DNA from: Tissierella pigra
GTDB lineage: Bacteria; Bacillota; Clostridia; Tissierellales; Tissierellaceae
Assembly (NCBI RefSeq): GCF_009695605.1
Contig: NZ_VUNQ01000021.1
Location: forward strand, 1-59,026
Length of the DNA: 59,026 nt
Reading direction: 5' to 3'
Part shown: in pieces, positions 42,255 to 49,273 of the stretch
Position numbering within the stretch: the first letter of the stretch is position 1
Layout of the letters: the number at the start of each line of letters is the position of its first letter
Program-made: the position numbers and the translations under genes
Notes under the pieces: model-generated
What the model was told of the DNA's origin: nothing
The model's input: the letters and a program-made list of their open reading frames with translations, nothing else
Databases searched by the model: none

Positions 42255-42842
42255 TTAATCAGGTCTATTATCCATACCTAATTGAACTCTTGCTACTCCC
42301 TCAAGACCAATATCATCTATAGATACTACTTCATAATTCTTTCCACCATGAACGAATCTATCAAGCAATGCAACTCCTAGAGTTTTAGGAACTTGGAATA
42401 TATATACTGCATTATCTTCTAGTCCAGTTTCGACTTCTCTCATTCTAGAAGTAATGATTTCGCCATAACAAGCTACATCTGAATTGATCGTTTGCCACTC
42501 CTGGATAGGATTGAAATTCTCATCCACATCTTCAACATATCTTTTATGCTGAATAGTAGCATTACACTTAGCAGAGAAGAAAGCACATTCCATAGATGCA
42601 TGGTCATAGTTAGTAGATTGAATCAAATACTTATTATCCCTAATAGTAATGGTTTCTCCACTTTTAAGGTTGGAATCGGCAAGAATTAATCCTTCCCAAT
42701 ATCCCTCACGAATACCTAAATCTCTACTTGCCTTTGTGGAACGTTTTATTGATACTTTAGAATGCAAGGGAATAGGGCGATTAATAATGCAATCTTGACC
42801 CTTAGATTTTAGGAATTTTTCAGCATAACTCATATTAGCCAC
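42255..42842 (-). CDS. Head closure-type hypothetical protein
   Basis: 195 residues. Beta-rich: GETITIRDNKYLIQSTNYDH, NSDVACYGEIITSRM, VAREGG-like end. Position between the adapter and connectors fits a head closure protein. It overlaps the next gene by 13 bases. Confidence 0.5.
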   Translation of the reverse strand: MANMSYAEKFLKSKGQDCIINRPIPLHSKVSIKRSTKASRDLGIREGYWEGLILADSNLKSGETITIRDNKYLIQSTNYDHASMECAFFSAKCNATIQHKRYVEDVDENFNPIQEWQTINSDVACYGEIITSRMREVETGLEDNAVYIFQVPKTLGVALLDRFVHGGKNYEVVSIDDIGLEGVARVQLGMDNRPD

Positions 42843-43270
42843 TTCCTTATAGGATAAGTAACTGTAAAGTGGGGGAGTGAAGAGGGGAGATCATTAGGAA
42901 ATTCTAACTCAAATAACTTTCCTATATAAGAATCTCTTTCCTCTTTAAATTCAGCTTTTTTATTATCCCAGTTAATATATAGTTCATGACTTGCATGAGG
43001 GCCACCTTCTTTTTTAGGTAATCTAGCAGACATAGAAGGAGAGAGTAGTATACAACATTCTAGAACAACAGCAGTTTCAAGGTATGCCCTAGAATCGCCA
43101 CCTATGGCGATATTTTCATAGCCAGGTATCATTGATATAATATTAGCTTCAGCTATAGTAATTATATCTGGTTTGTTTATATCTTCATTAGGAAGATAAG
43201 GTTCAGATACGCCCATTCTAGAACGTATCCTATCTTCGTAACCTTCATTTATTAAAATCCTATTTGGCAT
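42830..43270 (-). CDS. Head-tail adaptor (gp6-like)
   Basis: 146 residues after a GGGGGTGTC-type site. VSEPYLPNEDINKPDIITIA, ETAVVLECCILLSP and LFELEFPNDLP match helical adaptor proteins located right after the capsid gene. It probably binds the portal ring from below. Confidence 0.6.
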   Translation of the reverse strand: MPNRILINEGYEDRIRSRMGVSEPYLPNEDINKPDIITIAEANIISMIPGYENIAIGGDSRAYLETAVVLECCILLSPSMSARLPKKEGGPHASHELYINWDNKKAEFKEERDSYIGKLFELEFPNDLPSSLPHFTVTYPIRKWLI

Positions 43271-43288
43271 AGGGGAGACACCCCCTTA

Positions 43289-44374
43289 TTATTCAATAGT
43301 TAATATTCTAGCACCATCAGCAAAGATTTTACGGAATCCACTGTTTTCAGATACAGTCAATAACTCGGTTTGATTCTTAATAAATTTATCAGCTTCACTT
43401 ATAGAAGAACCAACTTCGAATAATTCCTCGATAGTGTTATTTCTATTAAGACCATAAATAGCTTCTTTACCGTTTATTTTTTCAATATTAGGGCTATATA
43501 GTAATGTAGTATTAGCTATTAGGCCTTGTGGTAAAGTAGTTTTAACATTTAATCCATTAGCTAATAATTCATCCATCTTTGATGCTACTTCAAATTTAGG
43601 ATATAACACTTCTAGGATTTGAATTAATCCATCTTCATTTGCAACGATAGTATCACAATTATATGGATAGAACTTCAGTAAGAATTTTATCCATGCAGTT
43701 CTAGTGATAGTAGTTGCAGCAGCATCGAAATCTTTTACTTTGTGAGAAGGAGCAGCATTGCCGTTTCCGTCACCATCTTTTATAACTTCTATGATCTCGG
43801 CTATTTTGTTATTGGCAGCATCAACGCCAATTCTATCGATATGTCGTTTAAACATTTCAATATCCATTCTTCTTAATGCTTCATATGAAGCTTCTACAGC
43901 ACGACCGTATTTGTAGAAAGATATAGCAGTTCCACCAATTCTAAGCTTAGCAACTGGCAAATCAGCAGCTTCTGTAACTCTTCTCATTTCAGTAGCTTTC
44001 TTATTCTTAGGGTCACTAAAATCTAAATAAGAAGCTTTATAAACGTTAGAGTCTATAGGAGTTCTTTGAGCCACTAAGTAGTTATATAGAGGGAACTCTT
44101 GCATAGATTGTACTAATGTCCTTGCTACAAACTCTGGAAATAATACTTTGTTTTCATTTGTTCTGTAGAAAGATTCAACTTTAGAAGCAAAGAGATTTTT
44201 CTCAGGAATAGATTGTGTTAATATTCCAGCTTCTTTCATAAGTCTTTCAAAAGCATCAAGCTTTCCACCTTCTTGTGTTGGATCTAAACTTTCTAAATAA
44301 GATGAAAAAGTCATCTCTTTAGAGTGAGCTTGATTATATAATTCACTTGTTAAATTGTTTAATGTAATTTTCAT
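43289..44374 (-). CDS. Major capsid protein (HK97 fold)
   Basis: 361 residues from ATG 44374 (AAAGGAGATGACTATAAT upstream). An N-terminal helical extension precedes RTPIDSNVYKASYLDF, EMRRVTEAADLPVAKLRIG, GRAVEASYEALRRMDIE and RIGVDAANNKIAEIIEVI, hallmarks of HK97-type shells. It forms the icosahedral head. The decoration protein is encoded just upstream. Confidence 0.82.
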   Translation of the reverse strand: MKITLNNLTSELYNQAHSKEMTFSSYLESLDPTQEGGKLDAFERLMKEAGILTQSIPEKNLFASKVESFYRTNENKVLFPEFVARTLVQSMQEFPLYNYLVAQRTPIDSNVYKASYLDFSDPKNKKATEMRRVTEAADLPVAKLRIGGTAISFYKYGRAVEASYEALRRMDIEMFKRHIDRIGVDAANNKIAEIIEVIKDGDGNGNAAPSHKVKDFDAAATTITRTAWIKFLLKFYPYNCDTIVANEDGLIQILEVLYPKFEVASKMDELLANGLNVKTTLPQGLIANTTLLYSPNIEKINGKEAIYGLNRNNTIEELFEVGSSISEADKFIKNQTELLTVSENSGFRKIFADGARILTIE

Positions 44375-44396
44375 ATTATAGTCATCTCCTTTCAAA

Positions 44397-44795
44397 TTAA
44401 CCTAAAAATACAGTTGCTACTTTTGCTATAGTATCTACTTCTACAACAATTGGATTTCTTAACTTTGCAGTAGTACCACTGTCTTTTATCTTTCCAGTAC
44501 CATCAACAGCTGCTATCTTACCTACGGTTGGAGCAATTGCACCTATAGGTACATCAGTCCTAAATCCATCAACTTGAACAGTTACATGGCCGTCATCTTC
44601 ATATACATCTATAAATCCAAATACAGTGTCGCCATCAGTACCTAAATCAACTGTTTGAGCTCCACTAACAACTACAGGAACACCGACAACTACATCTCTG
44701 TTAGCAGCAGATACTAAAGCCTTAATTCCTGCACCAGCTTTAAAAGTTACTCCTCTAAAGCCTATACCTTCAAAACTAATTCCACCTCTTGCCAT
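44397..44795 (-). CDS. Capsid decoration protein
   Basis: 132 residues, very rich in Gly, Val, Thr. Alternating strands such as VVVGVPVVVSGAQTV and DGDTVFGFIDVYEDDG form a beta-tulip-like decoration protein. Such proteins stabilise the head after expansion. Immediately before the capsid gene. Confidence 0.65.
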   Translation of the reverse strand: MARGGISFEGIGFRGVTFKAGAGIKALVSAANRDVVVGVPVVVSGAQTVDLGTDGDTVFGFIDVYEDDGHVTVQVDGFRTDVPIGAIAPTVGKIAAVDGTGKIKDSGTTAKLRNPIVVEVDTIAKVATVFLG

Positions 44796-44826
44796 TATTC
44801 AACACATCCTTTCCTAAATTTGGGCA

Positions 44827-44855
44827 TAAAAATAACCACTATATTCCAGTGGTTT
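44827..44855 (-). terminator. Intra-operon terminator
   Basis: AACCACT and AGTGGTT with a 7-base loop, then TATTTTTATG on the minus strand. It lies before the decoration and capsid genes and shares its tail with the hairpins at 24345 and 40341. Confidence 0.7.
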
Positions 44856-44857
44856 GC

Positions 44858-45034
44858 CTATTGATTATTTAAATCTTTTTCTAATGCTTCAATTGTTTCA
44901 GATAATTTTTTCTTTACCTCTCCACATTCATCCATTCTTTTTCTTAAATGAGAGAGTACTTCTTCATTTTCTAAATATCTATTTTTTTCATAGTCTAGTC
45001 TGTTTTTTATAATTTCCTTAGTGATATCGTGCAT
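44858..45034 (-). CDS. Small coiled-coil protein between protease and capsid
   Basis: 58 residues after AGGAGGTG. MHDITKEIIKNRLDYEKNRY followed by a long helix ending LEKDLNNQ. Coiled-coil and position next to the capsid genes suggest a short scaffold-like or chaperone role; not recognised. Confidence 0.6.
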   Translation of the reverse strand: MHDITKEIIKNRLDYEKNRYLENEEVLSHLRKRMDECGEVKKKLSETIEALEKDLNNQ

Positions 45035-45097
45035 GAAAACACCTCCTAATGGTTATTTGCTTTCTTAAACCATTTTCGTGACGTCACGAAGATGGTA

Positions 45098-46456
45098 TTA
45101 CTTACCTACTTTGAAAGCATCATCTGGGATTGACATACTTTGTTTTTGTCCAGCTCCTGGGTCAGTTTGTCTGCCAGCTGGAATACCAGCATTAGCTTGA
45201 AGTTCCCATGTTTTCATTATATCTTTGATATTGTTAGTTCCCATAACCTCAAAACTCTTTTTCCAAGTTTCAGTTGGGAAGTCATTCCCCATAGCACGAA
45301 CACCCATAGCTATAGCTTCATCTGATAGGGACTTATGATATTCTTGACCTTCTTTAGCTAGTTTCATTAAATCATTACCAGATACACCTTCACCTAATTC
45401 CTCTTTTATTTCATATAGAGGAATACCTAAGTATTCAGTAGTGCTTAAAATACCTTCAGCTGGCTTTAGTGGTTCAACACTAGCTTTAATGGTTTCTACC
45501 ATTCCATCCCACTTTTCAGCTAATTGGATTAGTATTCCTTGGAAATCATAATTACCATCACTATCAGTAACTTCAATTTCAAAAGACTCAAGCATTTTAT
45601 TTAAATTCTCATTCATTAATTCTTCACTTCCTTTCGGTTTTTCATCTTCGATTCCACCTAAACCAAATATTTTATTATGGTCTGATTTTTTAACCATAGT
45701 GACGATATTCCCATTACAGTATTGTCCTAGCAATGGAGTATTTTCAGGTAATTCTTCTTTAGTGTCAATAATACTAAACTTACCAGAAGGAGTTTCTATA
45801 ATATCACCGTGTTTAGATTGAGTTACTACAGCACCAGGATAAGCGCCATCCCAAACGATAGATTCTTCAAATAATGCATTGTTATTGTATGGAATTATGA
45901 TAGAAGGGGGCATAGCTGTTAATGTACATACCTTTTGAGTTCCATCACCCATTTCATAAGTAGAACCTTTCCAATGTCTACATTTACCACCATAGTAGTT
46001 TTCTCCACATATAGAACACTTCATAATGTCAGTACTAAATCCTATTGAAGTATCAGAAAGGATTCCAGTTTCAATTCTCTTTATAAGAGCATTAGCTGAA
46101 ACTCCATCTATAATTTCATCATCTCTAAAAATGAACTTATCTAAATGAAGTTCCATAGTTTCATTCTCATTATCACTAGGTATAATTCTACCATCAAATA
46201 CTTTTCCATAAGGTATTCCTTGAATTCCGCCCCAATTATTCCAATTATGATTAAGCATAAAGGATACACCATGCTTAGCATCAGCAACCATTACTTGTAA
46301 TAGTTCAAGACTTAGCTTAGTATTTCTATTGGGTATCATCATATCCCCAGCAGATTTTCCAGAGAATACAAATACCTCATCTTTAGATAAAGTTCTTTTA
46401 GCTAATTTATTAATTTTAGCTAGTTGTTCATCTGTTGGGATTCCAAAATTACTCAT
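45098..46456 (-). CDS. Prohead protease with C-terminal scaffold domain
   Basis: 452 residues. The first 200 show the caudovirus prohead serine protease pattern: SFMLNHNWNNWGG with catalytic His, DTSIGFSTDIM with catalytic Ser region. A Cys-rich insertion (CSICGENYYGGKCRHW) adds a zinc site not usual for the family. Residues ~285-450 (NENLNKMLESFEIEV to AGIPAGRQTDPGAG) are helical, as in fused scaffolds. It processes the head during maturation. Confidence 0.78.
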   Translation of the reverse strand: MSNFGIPTDEQLAKINKLAKRTLSKDEVFVFSGKSAGDMMIPNRNTKLSLELLQVMVADAKHGVSFMLNHNWNNWGGIQGIPYGKVFDGRIIPSDNENETMELHLDKFIFRDDEIIDGVSANALIKRIETGILSDTSIGFSTDIMKCSICGENYYGGKCRHWKGSTYEMGDGTQKVCTLTAMPPSIIIPYNNNALFEESIVWDGAYPGAVVTQSKHGDIIETPSGKFSIIDTKEELPENTPLLGQYCNGNIVTMVKKSDHNKIFGLGGIEDEKPKGSEELMNENLNKMLESFEIEVTDSDGNYDFQGILIQLAEKWDGMVETIKASVEPLKPAEGILSTTEYLGIPLYEIKEELGEGVSGNDLMKLAKEGQEYHKSLSDEAIAMGVRAMGNDFPTETWKKSFEVMGTNNIKDIMKTWELQANAGIPAGRQTDPGAGQKQSMSIPDDAFKVGK

Positions 46457-46616
46457 TTAAATCACCTTCTTTCTTACCAAAATACTTTTCCTCTTCTTGT
46501 TTACAGAATTCTACACATAAACAACCTACACAATCTAAGCAACCGTGTAATTCCTTAGGGGATTCAGCGAAAGGGATTGTATTATTATCACTTTGATTCT
46601 TTGGTTTTGTCTTCAA
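46449..46616 (-). CDS. Tiny cysteine-cluster protein (55 aa)
   Basis: TTG 46616 after AGGAGGTGTTAAAT, strong. It overlaps the portal gene end by 29 bases and the protease start by 8. GCLDCVGCLCVEFCK packs five cysteines in 13 residues. It may hold a metal cluster or a redox-active site. No family recognised, and a single-gene location between portal and protease is odd. Confidence 0.6.
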   Translation of the reverse strand: MKTKPKNQSDNNTIPFAESPKELHGCLDCVGCLCVEFCKQEEEKYFGKKEGDLNE

Positions 46617-47967
46617 ATTTAACACCTCCTGAACTAAAACTTATTCTTATGTTTTCGCTAGGAGTATCACTAGTAGCTTTTTCATTACCCATAACTTCTT
46701 GAGAAGCTTTATCTGCATCAATCCATCCCATTAATTGGGCTATTACATAAAACTCTTGCTTCATTAATGCTACTGTTTGTTTATCTTCTTCACTTTGCCA
46801 ATTAACTACCCCGTGTTTAAACTTGGCAATAGCTTGCTCACCATTGACCCTCAACCATAGTCTAGCAATTTCTTCTATGAGTCGCTTAGAGCCTCTTTGA
46901 CATGATTTTATTCCTTGGGTCATGATGAGGAATTCTACTGTAGACCAAGTTTCAGTTTTCCCAGCAGACCTATTAGCAAAGGTACCTAATTGTTTAAGAC
47001 CATTTAGGACTTGAACATCTACAAGCTCGTTTATAGCTCTAACATCAAGACTTCTTCCAGAGTTAGCACCTTGATTCATATTAATAGTTACATCATCAAA
47101 ATGAACATAGTCAGAATCGGGAGCAATGTTTTGCATCATATTGACTATATTATTGTATTGAGAATCTAACCATTCTTGAAGTCTTTTAGGGTCATTTTTA
47201 ATATGAGCAGGACAATAGGTCATAAGTCTTTCTAAAACAATAGTTATATCATTTCGAGGGTAGCCTTGATGATGTAGTACTGCTTGTAAGTCCTGTAGTA
47301 TTTGCATTTGAAAATCTATAGCTTGAAGAACAGGGGACATAGTAAGTGTTCCTCGTGGGTCGCCAATGTCAGGGTCAGCAGGAACCCAAAAGAAGTTAGC
47401 ATTGTCTTTATCAAGATAAACTTTCTTATTCATACTGTATTGAAATGGTACCCATGTTTTTTTACCTTTAATTGTCTTTAGTTCCCATTCAATAGTTTGA
47501 GGTTTGACAGGGTAGACATCATAAATATCTTTTCTATCAGCTGTAACTTCAACCTCAACACCCATAGCACCTAATAAGAATGAACTATAGTGCAATTGGT
47601 CTATTAATCCATCAAGTCCACTATTTGATATTTCATTTATTCTAGATGCAAAATCTCTCCATCTATCTTCTAAATCAGTTCTTCTAGTTTTGCCATCAAT
47701 AGCATAGAAGTGCATTTCATTACCTTGATTAGCTAATCTCACAAAGTTCCATACTGCCATAGATACATCAGGATTAACTCTTTTTAAATATTCTATAGCT
47801 GCAGCTTCCTCTGGAATACTTCTTAAAGTTTTAAGCACATCACCAGTTCGTGATTTAAAAGGGGAGAGGGTAGAGGCGTAACCATTATTTATTTGAGTTT
47901 GCCTACCAGTAGGAATATGTCTAGGTTCAGCTCTTGCTCTTGCAAATTGTCTATTAGAAAGTCCCAT
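46588..47967 (-). CDS. Portal protein
   Basis: 459 residues. The portal ring monomer (SPP1 gp6/HK97 portal superfamily): PVLQAIDFQMQILQDLQAVL, INELVDVQVLNGLKQLGTFA and TETWSTVEFLIMTQGIKSCQ form the helical wing and stem. It is the vertex through which DNA is packaged by the terminase and to which the tail joins. Gene order terminase-portal-protease-capsid is preserved. Confidence 0.8.
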   Translation of the reverse strand: MGLSNRQFARARAEPRHIPTGRQTQINNGYASTLSPFKSRTGDVLKTLRSIPEEAAAIEYLKRVNPDVSMAVWNFVRLANQGNEMHFYAIDGKTRRTDLEDRWRDFASRINEISNSGLDGLIDQLHYSSFLLGAMGVEVEVTADRKDIYDVYPVKPQTIEWELKTIKGKKTWVPFQYSMNKKVYLDKDNANFFWVPADPDIGDPRGTLTMSPVLQAIDFQMQILQDLQAVLHHQGYPRNDITIVLERLMTYCPAHIKNDPKRLQEWLDSQYNNIVNMMQNIAPDSDYVHFDDVTINMNQGANSGRSLDVRAINELVDVQVLNGLKQLGTFANRSAGKTETWSTVEFLIMTQGIKSCQRGSKRLIEEIARLWLRVNGEQAIAKFKHGVVNWQSEEDKQTVALMKQEFYVIAQLMGWIDADKASQEVMGNEKATSDTPSENIRISFSSGGVKFEDKTKESK

Positions 47968-47980
47968 ATTACATCACCTC

Positions 47981-48385
47981 TTAATATTCCAATACGGAAA
48001 GTTTAGTTTCTTTTTCACATATAGCATAGACCTCACCATGCCAATTATCTAAATTAATACTGCCGCCATTACCAAATGCAAGGGAGGTATCAGGAGCCAA
48101 TACAAAGTGAAAGTCATCTTTAGATACTTCACTATCTAGTTTGATATAGCAAGGTTCTAAGCCTATGTTTTGTATTATGAGTTTATTTCTATCTTCATTT
48201 TCATGTAGCATAAGACTAGCTAAATTATTAATCTTTTTAATAGGTTCTTCATTAGCTATATAATTTTCTTCTTTAGTAAGTTTATTATCTATGGATTTAA
48301 GTGGTTCTAAGAGTTCAGCACTAGATTTTATTATCCAATTTGCTATCCTATCGATACCTTGTATAAGATTATTCCAAAACTTCAT
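47981..48385 (-). CDS. Virion-associated hypothetical protein
   Basis: 134 residues from ATG 48385 (AGGTAGGTG upstream; GTG 48394 lies in this site). The N-terminal helix (WNNLIQGIDRIANWIIKS) is followed by a beta-rich C-terminus (LIIQNIGLEPCYIKLDSE, FHFVLAPDTSLAFGNGGS) seen in small virion proteins with a helical stalk. Role unknown. Confidence 0.5.
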   Translation of the reverse strand: MKFWNNLIQGIDRIANWIIKSSAELLEPLKSIDNKLTKEENYIANEEPIKKINNLASLMLHENEDRNKLIIQNIGLEPCYIKLDSEVSKDDFHFVLAPDTSLAFGNGGSINLDNWHGEVYAICEKETKLSVLEY

Positions 48386-48400
48386 ATACATCACCTACCT

Positions 48401-48673
48401 TTAAAATTCCAATTTTTCAATCTCATCTAATATTTGGGCCTTAGCTAGATTGACTATTCGCATGTTGTTTTCAACTAATTCTTTTATTAATTGAATATCT
48501 GATTTATTAACTTCAAATTCTCCATCATTAACTAAATTTACAGCCCAAGCCATCATTTTAGCTGGTCTGACAGTACTAGACATAGCCAATATATCAGCTA
48601 ATATGTCATTTAATTTTTCAGGCAAAGGTTCACCTTTAAGACTTATTAGGTTTTTATCAAGATTTAGCTTCAT
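48401..48673 (-). CDS. Hypothetical helical protein
   Basis: 90 residues. NDILADILAMSSTVRPAKMM and IQLIKELVENNMRIVNLAKA, helical. Overlaps the previous gene by 17 bases. Located in the place where some phages encode small terminase or connector accessory proteins, but no motif decides. Confidence 0.5.
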   Translation of the reverse strand: MKLNLDKNLISLKGEPLPEKLNDILADILAMSSTVRPAKMMAWAVNLVNDGEFEVNKSDIQLIKELVENNMRIVNLAKAQILDEIEKLEF

Positions 48674-48902
48674 TCTGTGTCACCTTCAATCCAAATTCCT
48701 CAGATAATCCATCAATAACATGTTCTGCAATTTCTTTTGTCATTTCTTCAATACTCATATTGGGATTAGACTCAAATTTATTAGCTATCGACTCAGCCAT
48801 CTTATCCGAAGAACTTTCCATGGTGTTTTGAAGTTGCTGTGCAAATAATAGCACTGCTGTAGAAAATTTTGTTTCAAATTGTTTTTCCTGTTTTTTATCC
48901 AT
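48657..48902 (-). CDS. Hypothetical helical protein
   Basis: 81 residues, ATG after TAGGAGG. Ser/Glu/Lys-rich amphipathic helices (SMDKKQEKQFETKF-like N-terminus, NTMESSSDKMAESIANKF). Not recognised. Confidence 0.5.
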   Translation of the reverse strand: MDKKQEKQFETKFSTAVLLFAQQLQNTMESSSDKMAESIANKFESNPNMSIEEMTKEIAEHVIDGLSEEFGLKVTQNEAKS

Positions 48903-48922
48903 TTAATTACCTCCTAATTTAA

Positions 48923-49030
48923 TTATTTACATTGGCTTTTAGGCTTTCCACACCTACAACACCTATAGCCCAATCCTTCAAAGTATTTGATTTTATGTCT
49001 AAACCACCAAAAGCATTTATTCTTTTTCAT
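48923..49030 (-). CDS. Tiny basic cysteine-rich protein (35 aa)
   Basis: ATG 49030 after GGAGGTGT. MKKNKCFWWFRHKIKYFEG then CCRCGKPKSQC. Strongly basic, with five cysteines; likely zinc-bound and nucleic-acid contacting. Overlaps the next-upstream gene by 14 bases. Confidence 0.55.
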   Translation of the reverse strand: MKKNKCFWWFRHKIKYFEGLGYRCCRCGKPKSQCK

Positions 49031-49130
49031 AAATACACCTCCAATGTTTAATGAAATCCCTTATTGGTAACCATAGAAAAAAGAAAAATATTAATATAAA
49101 TGCTAGAGATTCTATGAGAAATTGTTTCAT
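49017..49130 (-). CDS. Tiny membrane protein (37 aa)
   Basis: ATG 49130 after GGAGGTGG. One membrane segment (FLIESLAFILIFFFFLWLPI) followed by a charged tail. Not recognised. It is the first gene after the terminase terminator. Confidence 0.5.
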   Translation of the reverse strand: MKQFLIESLAFILIFFFFLWLPIRDFIKHWRCIYEKE

Positions 49131-49166
49131 AAAACCACCTCCAAATAGTTATATGTAGTCACTGCA

Positions 49167-49213
49167 CCAAGGAAGGACGGTCGGAGGTAGACCAAACCCT
49201 ATAATATCCTTGG
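49167..49213 (-). other. Nested stem-loop after the terminase gene
   Basis: Outer arms CCAAGGA and TCCTTGG (7 pairs) enclose an inner GGTC/GACC hairpin. It is GC-rich for this genome and lies in a 143-base non-coding gap downstream of the terminase terminator. It may be a regulatory RNA element, or a recognition site for packaging, since packaging sites often lie close to terminase genes. Function unproven. Confidence 0.4.
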
Positions 49214-49233
49214 TTATTGACAGTGTGGTATAT

Positions 49234-49257
49234 AAAAAACAACCTCAATAGAGATTG
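49234..49257 (-). terminator. Terminator after the terminase gene
   Basis: CAATCTC and GAGGTTG (7 pairs, one G-U) with 4-base loop, then TTTTTT on the minus strand. It lies just downstream of the terminase stop. Confidence 0.8.
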
Positions 49258-49273
49258 CTTGATATAACATTTA

